Shown: piece by piece, positions 8,601 to 14,945 of the stretch | How positions within the stretch are numbered: the first letter of the stretch is position 1 | Layout of the letters: every line of letters begins with the position of its first letter | From: G965200765 sp965203865 | GTDB lineage: Bacteria; Pseudomonadota; Gammaproteobacteria; Arenicellales; JAJDZL01 | Assembly (NCBI GenBank): GCA_965203865.1 | Contig: OZ241916.1 | Span: 1,302,001-1,366,000, forward strand | DNA: 64,000 nucleotides | Reading direction: 5' to 3' | Translations under genes and position numbers: made by a program | Notes under the pieces: generated by a model | What the model was told of the DNA's origin: nothing | The model's database searches: none | Seen by the model: the letters and a program-made list of their open reading frames with translations, nothing else

Positions 8601-10404
8601 TGATTCGCCGACTGTTGAAGAGGTCGACGAGGACGAGACAGTCACGCTGACGTTCACGGTTACGCTGGAGCCGGCGCCGACGGCTCCGGTGACGGTGGAC
8701 TATGCGGATGCAGGCACGGGCACGGCGGAGTCGGGAGTCGACTACACGGCGATTGCCGGCGGCACGCTGACGTTTGCGGCGACTGAGACCAGCAAGACGA
8801 TTTCGGTTTCGGTAATCGGGGATATCCTGTCGGAGCCGGACGAGACGGTGGTGGTGACCCTGAGCAACCCGAACCCGTCGTACACGCTGGTGGCAGCCAG
8901 CGGCACGGGCACCATAACGGACAACGACGAGCTGGTGCAGGACGAGCTGGACATGGAGATTGTGGCGGAGGTGGCACGCGAGGTTACCACGAGCGTGGTG
9001 GCGGCGGTCAGCAGCCGGGTGGCTTCGGTGGTCGGCGGCGCGGCGGTTGCCCCGCCGGTTGTCAATGCGCCGCCGGTTGATGTACCAACGATTGACGTGC
9101 CGTCGACTGGCGGGTTTGCGAACGGCGGCCTGCTTTCGATTCTGGCGCGTGCCGTGCGGCACGACCGCGAACGCGACCGCGGCTTGCCGCGTTCGGAGAT
9201 GTCGCTGTACCGTTCACTGGACGGTGCGAGCTTTGTCTACTCGCCGAGTGCTCTGGGTGCGACGGGCGCTTCCGGCGGGGGGCGTTCCGGCATCCTGACC
9301 GTGTGGGGTTCGGTTGACTATCGCAAGATGTCGGGCAGCGGCGAGGGTGCGCTGACATGGGACGGCGAGCTGGCGTCTTTGAATATTGGAACCGACACGC
9401 TGAGCGAGTCCGGTGTTCTGGTCGGCGTGGCGATTGGTGCGTCGAAGGGAAGCTTCGGCTATCGGGGCAGTATCGGCGGCACCGGCGGCGTGCTGAAGAT
9501 GCAGGTGAAGACGCTGAATCCCTATGCTGGCTGGTCGGTGTCGGAGTCGGCGAGCCTGTGGGCGGCGGTCGGCTACGGCAGGGGCAAGATCAGCTACAAC
9601 GACAACGAGGCTGAAGCCGCCTCCAGCAGGATGAAGCTGGCCAGTGCGGCTTTCGGGGGTCGCTACCGCCTGTTTTCGGCTAGTGGCTCGGCAGACGGGC
9701 GCCTGGTTCAGGTGGACCTGAAGGGCGAGGCCTGGGGTCTGCAGAACGAGGTCGAGGGGGATGCGCAGCGTCCGATGGGATCGAAGTCGCGGGCGCAAGG
9801 GATGCGCATTGCGGTTGAAAGGCACCGCAGCGGCGTGCTTGAATCCGGCGCTTCGCTGGTGCTGTCGGGCGAGGCCGGCGTGCGCTGGGACGGCGGCGAC
9901 GGCGACACTGGAACCGGCTTTGAAATGGGCGGCGCAGCCAGCTACGGCAATTCTGCGACCGGAATGAAGGTGGTTGCGACGGCACGCATCTTGGTGGACC
10001 ATGAAAGCGACCGGAAGGAGTGGGGCGCCGGCTTGACTGTGGGGTGCCGAGTGGATGGTCAAGAGACTGGCATGACCTACAGGTCTTCGCTGTCGCACGG
10101 TCAGGCGGAAAGCGGTGTCGACTCTCTGTGGGACAGCAGCGCCGTCAGTCGCGCGTCGTCTGGAGAGAATAGCTTGGCGACGCGTCTGGACGCGGAGGTT
10201 GGCTATCGATTCTACGGAAGTAGCGGGCTGCACACGCCGTATGTTGGATTCGGAGCGGAAGACGGCAGCAGGCGCGACTACCGCATCGGCATGCGCTATG
10301 CGGGCGGTTCAGCAATCTCTTCGGGCCTGGAGTTCGAGCGTCGCGAAGCAAGCAGCAAGCGGCCGGACCACAGGGTCATGCTGACAGGGCGGATGAACTG
10401 GTAG
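2665..10404 (+). CDS. Giant Calx-beta repeat autotransporter-like surface protein
   Basis: This is a predicted secreted or surface protein of about 2,580 residues. Codons from about 2584 encode a signal peptide (RRLALAKH, a hydrophobic run, then cleavage after DAQA), so the GTG at 2665 lies inside the signal and is only the first start codon in this frame; the true start is probably ATG 2493, reached when the 12-G tract loses one G. Domains: a unique region (to residue 155), one divergent Calx-beta-like repeat (about 156-268), sixteen Calx-beta repeats of about 114 residues (269-2088) with EGDS and DDDP motifs typical of calcium-binding loops, a proline/valine linker, and a C-terminal beta-barrel-like region (about 2210-2579) ending in an aromatic residue, as in type V autotransporters. 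Adhesion is a likely role but is inferred. Codon use is much more GC-rich than the ribosomal region. Confidence 0.85.
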   Translation: MAISVCMLSDAQAHHNSGHPLAGKIGFNSPAGVSGTNIYANQLAGGAVIQLTHGVSIYSAFNAFQTQALANHRLTSAPSGLSITNAWGDNSEDECDGCLRLTLAWTGTNRNVTSDTTVGIDVKGRVFQSSPLNDSANRDTWYTIGSFTIKPTAKGLELSTPTNSATVTEAGSQSTFTVKLSVAPSANVTVAISSGDTTEGTVSPSTMTFTTQNWSTAQTVTVTGVDDSIRDNNMNWNVVLDPSSTDTGYNALANVNAAMTTSDDEGRPLFSIADASVVEGDSGSTNMVFTVTMSPAHRLSRIVSYTTSNGTATAGSSGDYTAVTGGDLTIAAGSTSGTFNVSVRGDTLDEADETFTVRLHNAGPDTNIAAGSGTATGTILDDDPKFSIDSPSVVEGDSGSKDMTFTVTLSAMSTSSLTVSYAQTGGTATSGTDYTAVTGGMLTFAAGTTSQTITVPVTGDTVDEGASETVVLTLSGATSGAGIGTASGTGTITDDDPKFSIADASVAEGDSSSVNMTFTVTLSASTTTQTTVSYATSAGTATSGTDYTAVTAGMLTFAANSTSQTFNVPVTGDTTDEGASETFTVTLSNATGGAGIADGTATGTVTDDDPKFSIADASVVEGDSSSVNMTFTVTLSASTTTQTTVSYATSNGTATTAGSDYTARTGTLTFTAGTTTQTFTVSVTGDTTDEGASETFTVALSNATGGAGIADGTATGTITDDDPKFSIADASVAEGDSSSVNMTFTVTLSASTATQTTVSYATSDGTATTAGSDYTARTGTLTFAAGTTNLSQTFTVSVTGDTDDEGASETFTVSLSNATGGAGIDDGAATGTILDDDPKFSIADASVAEGDSSSVNMTFTVTLSASTTTQTTVSYATSNGTATTAGSDYTARTGTLTFTAGTTTQTFTVSVTGDTTDEGASETFTVALSNATGGAGIADGTATGTITDDDPKFSIADASVAEGDSSTTNMTFTVTLSASTATQTTVSYATSAGTATSGSDYTARTGTLTFATGTTNLSQTFTVSVTGDTDDEGASETFTVSLSNATGGAGIADGAATGTITDDDPKFSIDSPTVTEADSNSVNLVFTVTLSASSSSQLTVDYASSDGSANGATAGTDYTAVSGTLTFPAGTTSRTITVSVTGDTANELNETVVVTLSDATSGAGIATATGTGTITDNDTPNFSINSPSVAEGNSSTTNLVFTVTLSPAPASAATVNWAEGTGGTATSGTDYTAIAGGTLTFSAGTTTQTITVSVTGDTTHEADETVVLTLSNASTGTNIATASGTGTITNDDPGLTIDSPSVTEGDSGSANLVFTVTLDPASSSQVTVNYARTGGTATSGTDFTALAASTTLTFAASETSKTITVSVTGDTINEANETVIVTLSSASGADIVTASGTGTITDNDTPRFSIDSPSVVEGDGSSVNLEFTVTLSPASYQATTVDYATATAGTATAGTDFTAISATTLTFAAGDTSKTFMLSVTGDTTDEGAGETVVVTLSDATGNAEIGTSSGTGTITDNDPKFSIGNASATEGDSGSVNMTFTVTLSGAGNSQYTVDYASTDGTATAGSDYTAVSGTLTFAAGVTSRAFTVSVTGDTMHEANETLTVTLSNASAGTAIATASGTGTITDNDTPSFSIDSPSVAEGDSSTTSLTFTVTLSPASAIQETVNYADAGTGTATSGTDYTALASSTTLTFAAGTTSQTFTVTVSGDATYEADETVVITLSGASSGTNISTASGTGTITNDDPGLSIADASVTEGDSGSVNLVFTVTMSPAEPSGSVTVNYASSDGATNGATAGTDYTAASGTLTFAANETSKTITVSVTGDTENERDETVTVTLSNPSSGVTLVTVSATGTIRDNDTPGFSIDSPSVAEGDDGDSNDLVFTVSLSPASYQDVTVNYAVTGGTATSGTDYTAVAASSLSFNAGDTSKTITVSVTGDLAFEPSETVVITLSGASAGTAIATSSGTGTITNDDPGISIDSPTVEEVDEDETVTLTFTVTLEPAPTAPVTVDYADAGTGTAESGVDYTAIAGGTLTFAATETSKTISVSVIGDILSEPDETVVVTLSNPNPSYTLVAASGTGTITDNDELVQDELDMEIVAEVAREVTTSVVAAVSSRVASVVGGAAVAPPVVNAPPVDVPTIDVPSTGGFANGGLLSILARAVRHDRERDRGLPRSEMSLYRSLDGASFVYSPSALGATGASGGGRSGILTVWGSVDYRKMSGSGEGALTWDGELASLNIGTDTLSESGVLVGVAIGASKGSFGYRGSIGGTGGVLKMQVKTLNPYAGWSVSESASLWAAVGYGRGKISYNDNEAEAASSRMKLASAAFGGRYRLFSASGSADGRLVQVDLKGEAWGLQNEVEGDAQRPMGSKSRAQGMRIAVERHRSGVLESGASLVLSGEAGVRWDGGDGDTGTGFEMGGAASYGNSATGMKVVATARILVDHESDRKEWGAGLTVGCRVDGQETGMTYRSSLSHGQAESGVDSLWDSSAVSRASSGENSLATRLDAEVGYRFYGSSGLHTPYVGFGAEDGSRRDYRIGMRYAGGSAISSGLEFERREASSKRPDHRVMLTGRMNW
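4495..5859 (+). repeat. Two near-identical 684-bp tandem units within the Calx-beta array
   Basis: Calx-beta repeats 4 plus 5 (4495-5178) and 6 plus 7 (5179-5859) form a tandem duplication: repeat 4 matches repeat 6 and repeat 5 matches repeat 7 almost base for base, while other repeats are clearly more diverged. This indicates recent expansion by recombination. Confidence 0.85.
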
Positions 10405-10459
10405 GCAGGAAAGAATCTGCGCCGGCTTTCTGGCATCCGGACGTTGCAGAAGATGCAGA

Positions 10460-10661
10460 GTGCTGTTCTGTTCCGCATGCTCGCCGTTGTCGGCGAAAAA
10501 ATGTCCGCTTCATGTAGTCGGTTTGGACCTTGAACCTTGCTGAAAGCCGACCTGTGTATTACCGGCACCGAACAACTCAGAAAAATTCAACACTGATGGT
10601 TGCATGCACTTGTTTTCACTGCTGTAATACAATTTTCCTCACTCTTCAGCGAGGCTCTGAA
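10460..10661 (+). mobile_element. Solo right-end remnant of an IS1380-like element
   Basis: The stretch aligns with the non-coding right end of the full IS1380-like copies: the CGCCG-N-CGGC segment, ACCTTGAACCTTGC, TACCGGCACCGAA, TTGCATGCAC, and the terminal CTTCAGCGAGGCTCTGAA (10644-10661). No transposase sequence is left. It begins soon after the surface protein stop codon and ends five bases before the IS256 target duplication. Confidence 0.7.
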
Positions 10662-10675
10662 ATTTGTTACTGACC

Positions 10676-12112
10676 GGTCAAGTCTCTAATTTCCTGTAAA
10701 AGTCTAGGCGGCTTTCGCCGCACTTCTGCGAGTTCTGGTTCTTGGCACGGGTTTTCTCGCCTCCTGCTCTGGATAAAGTCGCATGCGCAGCTCTCGGATC
10801 TGCCATTCTTCCGATTCCGAGTACCGGCGCTTGCACCAGCGTTCGCTCAATCGGATCAGCACCGAATACACCAGCTTGGTCAGATCTCTTTCGCCCCACA
10901 GATGCGGGATCACCTTGGTTCGTCGGCGCTCCTCTACGAAGCTGCGCTCCACCAGATTCACCGTGCGAACATTCTGCCGGTGCCGCGGCGGAACCTCCAA
11001 ATGGTTCATCGAAGCTTCCAGGTCGTCGGTTAGGCAACGCAAGGCTTCGGGCAACTCGCGGCCATAGTCGGCCTGGATGGATTCCAGCCGGCGACGAGCC
11101 TCGGCTTCATCCGGTGCATCCCGAAAGTCGGTCACCCGATGCCGAAATTCCGGCCACAAGCTCGGCGGAACCTTCTGCCGCAGATTCTGCATCTTGTGAA
11201 ACCAGCAGCGCACTCGCAAGGTGCGCGGCCACGTCTCCTCCACCGCCGCCATCAGTCCCCCGGCACCATCGGTGGTCACCGTCAGCGGCGGCTGAAGACC
11301 CCGGCGAATCATCCCTTGAAAAAACTCAATCACCGATACCTTGCTCTCGCTGTTGGCCAAGGTCAGGTCCAGCAGCACCCGACTGCCATCGCTGCAAATC
11401 GCCCAGCAGCACAGAACACCGCTGCGGGTGCCGTGACGACGCAACGGCTCGTACACCGCATCCACAAACAAATACGCCACGTCGTAGCCACTCAAGTCGC
11501 GCTCCTTGAAACGCTCGTAGTCCTCGCTCAGCGACTCGCACAGGCGACTGACGGTACTCTTCGACAACGAAAACTCGCCCAGCGCCGCCTCCATCGAATG
11601 CTCAATGTCGCGGGTCGACATGCCGTTCACATACATCTCCACCACCAGCGACTTCAGCGATTCGCTGGTACGCGGCATCTCGCTCCACAACCGCGAGCGA
11701 TACGGCTCGCCCAGACCGCGAACCTGCGGCAACTTCACTTGCATCACTCCCTCCGCAGTCTTCAAATGCCCCGGTTCGTAGCCGTTGCGGTGCACCGTCG
11801 ACGGCTCCGACTTGCGCTGGTAGCGCCCTCGATCCAAAAACTCACTCTGCTCATCTTCCAGCGCCTGCTGAAACACGCTTTCCACTGTCAATTTGATAAA
11901 CTCCCGAAAAACATCCCCTTCGCCAGCGAAACCATTCTCAATCATCTCATTCAGCTCTTGCTTTTTCTCCTGGCTTGGACTTATCATTCTACTCATCGCG
12001 AGGTCCTCCTCGATTCTTTTGTTGTAAAAATGTGAAATTATTAAATTGTAATCGCACAGAGGACCTCTCGATCCCCCCAATTAGACTTTTACAGGAATTT
12101 TAAGACTTAACC
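10676..12112 (-). mobile_element. IS256-family insertion sequence with 9-bp target duplication
   Basis: The element is 1,437 bp long with about 30-bp imperfect inverted repeats: GGTCAAGTCTCTAATTTCCT begins at 10676, and the other end finishes in AAGACTTAACC at 12112. It is flanked by the direct repeat TTACTGACC at 10667-10675 and 12113-12121. Nine base pairs is usual for IS256 elements. The perfect duplication and intact transposase suggest a recent insertion. Confidence 0.9.
10704..11996 (-). CDS. IS256-family (mutator type) transposase
   Basis: This is a 430-residue DDE transposase. The first aspartate is in LFVDAVYEPLRRHG, the second in TTDGAGGLMAA, and the glutamate in NLVERSFVEERRRTKVIPH, the usual mutator-type arrangement; a basic tail (RTRTRRSAAKAA) closes the protein. 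Length fits the family (about 400-430). The ATG at 11994-11996 follows GAGGACC at good spacing; an in-frame extension upstream lacks any signal. The stop codon lies inside the right inverted repeat. The frame is intact, so the enzyme may be active. Confidence 0.93.
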   Translation of the reverse strand: MSRMISPSQEKKQELNEMIENGFAGEGDVFREFIKLTVESVFQQALEDEQSEFLDRGRYQRKSEPSTVHRNGYEPGHLKTAEGVMQVKLPQVRGLGEPYRSRLWSEMPRTSESLKSLVVEMYVNGMSTRDIEHSMEAALGEFSLSKSTVSRLCESLSEDYERFKERDLSGYDVAYLFVDAVYEPLRRHGTRSGVLCCWAICSDGSRVLLDLTLANSESKVSVIEFFQGMIRRGLQPPLTVTTDGAGGLMAAVEETWPRTLRVRCWFHKMQNLRQKVPPSLWPEFRHRVTDFRDAPDEAEARRRLESIQADYGRELPEALRCLTDDLEASMNHLEVPPRHRQNVRTVNLVERSFVEERRRTKVIPHLWGERDLTKLVYSVLIRLSERWCKRRYSESEEWQIRELRMRLYPEQEARKPVPRTRTRRSAAKAA

Positions 12113-12655
12113 TTACTGACCCAAGTGTGTGAGAAAAATTTCCCCGGATTCAACGAGTTCTTTAAACTTCTCTTGAAATTCTTTCTGTCGTCCTTGGACA
12201 GGAAATACTAGCTTGCTATCAATTACAGGCAGTCCAAAATCTTTCAGGTCGCTATATAGTGCATCATACACAGTTGTCTTGATCAACAGAATTTGGTTCG
12301 GATTGATTTCCCAGATTTCTTCAACAATTTCATCAAGATGATTTTTAATCTGCTCTATTCGAGCTTGCAAGGAACTGTCGGAAATTGGCTCCTTTACCGC
12401 CTCAATCAATCTGTAGCCTTCAAACTGAAATCGTGTGAGCCAATCCTTTTTGCGCGGCCGTTCTTCTTCAATTTCTTTAAATTTTTCACCGTAAATGGCT
12501 TTCATCAAACCAATCCATAGCCAATCATCTTCAGCTTCAGGATAATAGAAGTATTGCTCAATTGATTCTGGTGGTGATTCGGTTATAAAAAGCAGTTTCG
12601 TTTCTTCTGAAACGAATTCATTTGCTACATTTTGAAATTTGTTTGGATGTGCCAT
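12113..12655 (-). CDS. Unidentified 180-residue protein
   Basis: I do not recognise this protein with confidence. It begins MAHPNKFQNVANEFV, followed by LLFITESPPES and a YFYYPEAEDDWLW segment; the order of a beta strand, an ESPP-type loop and aromatic residues recalls the uracil-DNA-glycosylase fold, but no catalytic motif is certain. The middle is charged and probably helical; a second strand reads NQILLIKTTVY. No signal peptide or membrane segment is seen. The stop codon TAA lies inside the IS256 target duplication, so the insertion left the coding sequence intact. It is divergent from the dehydrogenase gene at 12990. Confidence 0.6.
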   Translation of the reverse strand: MAHPNKFQNVANEFVSEETKLLFITESPPESIEQYFYYPEAEDDWLWIGLMKAIYGEKFKEIEEERPRKKDWLTRFQFEGYRLIEAVKEPISDSSLQARIEQIKNHLDEIVEEIWEINPNQILLIKTTVYDALYSDLKDFGLPVIDSKLVFPVQGRQKEFQEKFKELVESGEIFLTHLGQ

Positions 12656-12989
12656 ATACCTGATGAAAACTGGAAATTTGCTGTGAATTTATACCCTGTA
12701 GCATCATGATGGATTTTTACAAATTGTAATCCATACAGAATTTTCGCCAAGTCGAATTGATGAAGTTTATGTCCAGAATTCGGATGTCAATTGGATAAAG
12801 CAGGCAGTGAATACTTGTTTTTGCAAAGTTTCAGAACCGTTAATCATGCACTTCGCTTGAATCAAATGTGTGTGATTTTAAATTTGCTAATAAAATCCCT
12901 TTGGATTATTTTCTAATGGATATATTCAATTATAGTCGAGTTCAGATAAATTCAATCAATTGCAACATGGTTACCGGAGTGAGTTAGAT
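12656..12989. other. AT-rich intergenic region between divergent genes
   Basis: This 334-bp stretch separates the minus-strand 180-residue gene from the dehydrogenase gene. It holds an imperfect hairpin (GGATT to AATCC around 12710-12732), a TATAAA-like box on the minus strand at 12688-12693 and TATAGT on the plus strand near 12933. No matching -35 boxes are convincing. No coding sequence is seen. Confidence 0.5.
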
Positions 12990-13883
12990 ATGACATCAGC
13001 AAGTCAAACAGGCAACAAAAAAGCGACCTTTCTGGGTCTTGGCGTTATGGGATATCCGATGGCAGGGCATTTGAAAACGAAAGGGTATGAAGTAACTGTC
13101 TATAACCGAACCGCTTCCAAAGCCGAACAGTGGGTTAATCAATACGGGGGAAAGTCAGAATCTACCCCGGCAAAAGCGTCTGAAGAAGCCGACATGGTTT
13201 TCGCCTGCGTGGGAAACGATAACGATGTGGAGCAGGTGTGTTGCGGGGAAAGCGGGGCATTTCAATCTATGAAACCAGGGTCGGTATTTGTTGACCACAC
13301 AACAGCTTCTGCGACTGTTGCCCGCAAAATGTACGCTGTTGCAAGAGAGTCGTGCTTGAAATTTCTTGATGCTCCTGTTTCTGGTGGTCAGGCAGGTGCT
13401 GAAAACGGGATATTGACAATAATGGTGGGGGGCGAGCAAGAAGTTTTTGATTCTGCAAAACCTGCAATGGAATGTTACGGAAAGGCGGTAACACTCATGG
13501 GACCGTCGGGAGCAGGGCAGTTGACTAAAATGGTAAATCAAATTTCAATTGCTGGGCTGGTTCAGGGATTGGCTGAAGCACTTAATTTCGCGACTCGGTC
13601 AGGCTTGGACGAAAAACTTGTACTGGATGTGATTTCAAAGGGTGCTGCCCAGTCTTGGCAAATGGTGAACCGGGGCGAAACTATGGTTGACGACAAATTT
13701 GACTTTGGCTTTGCTGTTGACTGGATGCGCAAGGATTTGGCAATTTGTTTGGCACAGGGAAACGAAGTTGGTGCCCGTTTGCCAGTTACAGCTCTTGTTG
13801 ACCAGTTCTATGCAGAAATTCAAGCAAAAGGTGGGGCAAGGTGGGACACATCAAGCCTGATTCGCCTGCTTCGCAATCCTTAG
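12990..13883 (+). CDS. NAD(P)-dependent beta-hydroxyacid dehydrogenase (3-hydroxyisobutyrate dehydrogenase-like)
   Basis: The 297-residue protein belongs to the 6-phosphogluconate/3-hydroxyisobutyrate dehydrogenase group. The Rossmann nucleotide site is FLGLGVMGYPMAGHL near the N-terminus. The substrate signature DAPVSGGQAGAENG and the catalytic lysine segment GAGQLTKMVNQI follow, and the C-terminal helical domain ends with QAKGGARWDTSSL. Members oxidise short beta-hydroxyacids such as 3-hydroxyisobutyrate, tartronate semialdehyde or related compounds; which one applies here is not clear. The ATG at 12990 is chosen over an upstream TTG because GGAGTGA precedes it. Confidence 0.88.
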   Translation: MTSASQTGNKKATFLGLGVMGYPMAGHLKTKGYEVTVYNRTASKAEQWVNQYGGKSESTPAKASEEADMVFACVGNDNDVEQVCCGESGAFQSMKPGSVFVDHTTASATVARKMYAVARESCLKFLDAPVSGGQAGAENGILTIMVGGEQEVFDSAKPAMECYGKAVTLMGPSGAGQLTKMVNQISIAGLVQGLAEALNFATRSGLDEKLVLDVISKGAAQSWQMVNRGETMVDDKFDFGFAVDWMRKDLAICLAQGNEVGARLPVTALVDQFYAEIQAKGGARWDTSSLIRLLRNP

Positions 13884-13988
13884 GCAATATGGTTTTTTAT
13901 TCGTATATTTTCTTGTTAATTCAATACATTAATTGAGTAATATAAACAAATTTATAGAAAATTCTGCACTAGCTCAATTACAGGCGAG

Positions 13989-14741
13989 TCATGTCTTTAC
14001 TCTTGATATAGGAATACCAATTGCAATTACAGGACAGGGACTGCCAACACCTCTTTCAAATCTGTCCATTAATTTATCCCAGTGCGTGGTTGAAGTGCCA
14101 AATTTGCTCTGAACAAAAATCTTTGACCAGATTCCAGGAAAAGAATCATTTGATTGATCAAGTTTTTTTGCAATTTGATTTCTTTGCGGAATCGTATGAT
14201 TCAGATCAAATGAATCCTGAATTTCATTAAGCGTGGTGATGCCCAATTGCTCAATATGATTGCAAATGATAGTTTCAATACCATTTTGAAGCGAGTCCCC
14301 CCGAGTAATAATTATGCCTACACTGATTGCGCCGTTACTATGCAAACGACTGAAAGTTGTGAGATCTCGACCATAAAATGGATCTTTATTGTTCCACTCA
14401 ATTTCAAGTGCGAGAGAGCCTTGCTCAAATTTTTTCACATGGTCAATTTCATGTGTAATAGACGAGGTTGTTGACCCATTTACTGATTTAACAATTTCAA
14501 ATTTCCCTTTTTTCCATCCCTTGCTATTCAAGTCTCTTCCAATCCTTTGGGTAACTCTTGCTAAGCCACCGCCGCCTTGAATTAATTCCCAGACAGGAAT
14601 TTCCAATTCAAGCAATATTTCTTCAATTTCTGAAATTGCATAGTGGAAGTGCTGAGCGATAATAGCATCAGCGTGGTGAGTCGACTGGTAGTTAAAAGCC
14701 CGGCTTTGAAGTCGCTGAAAGCACTCAATAGTTTTTTGCAT
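13989..14741 (-). CDS. BglII/BstYI-like type II restriction endonuclease
   Basis: The 250-residue protein resembles the BglII/BstYI family: an N-terminal helical part, IPVWELIQGGGGLARVTQRI, and the conserved core EIEWNNKDPFYGRDL followed by RLHSNGAISVGIIITRGD. The acidic residues of the EIEWNN segment probably belong to the metal site. It is the second gene of a restriction-modification pair: its ATG starts one base after the stop codon of the MT-A70 methyltransferase C-terminal fragment (14743-14945), a translationally coupled arrangement. The methyltransferase is now split by an insertion sequence while this frame is still open. Recognition sequence is unknown, although the family cuts GATC-centred sites. 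Confidence 0.75.
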   Translation of the reverse strand: MQKTIECFQRLQSRAFNYQSTHHADAIIAQHFHYAISEIEEILLELEIPVWELIQGGGGLARVTQRIGRDLNSKGWKKGKFEIVKSVNGSTTSSITHEIDHVKKFEQGSLALEIEWNNKDPFYGRDLTTFSRLHSNGAISVGIIITRGDSLQNGIETIICNHIEQLGITTLNEIQDSFDLNHTIPQRNQIAKKLDQSNDSFPGIWSKIFVQSKFGTSTTHWDKLMDRFERGVGSPCPVIAIGIPISRVKT

Positions 14742-14742
14742 T

Positions 14743-14945
14743 TTAATTTGTTTGCGTGGTATTCAGCCTGTAGCCAGGGTATAAGCGTCGCGTTCTATGA
14801 TACGAGTCTAATTCATCGCCCCACTGGCTCCACCCTTCTCTTTTATTCCTGGCGAACAATTCTACATACGGACTAGGACTGCACTCCTCGATTATGGAAT
14901 ACAATGTTGGTGGCTTCCAAGAGTGTTCTTGCTTTCTATGAACAA
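14743..14945 (-). pseudogene. MT-A70 methyltransferase, C-terminal fragment
   Basis: Reading leftward from the IS end, the frame continues the methyltransferase exactly where the other fragment stops: HRKQEHSWKPPTLYSIIEEC, then SPSPYVELFARNKREGW, the usual MT-A70 C-terminal sequence, to TAA at 14743-14745. The 7-bp sequence TGAACAA at 14939-14945 is repeated at 16671-16677 on the other side of the insertion. Removing the element and one repeat restores a single frame of 215 codons plus stop. Confidence 0.88.

Noticed and set aside
3045..8657. Regularly spaced minus-strand open frames of about 85-120 codons across the repeat region
   Set aside because: They repeat with the 340-bp period of the Calx-beta repeats and are low-complexity antisense frames of the GC-rich plus-strand gene.
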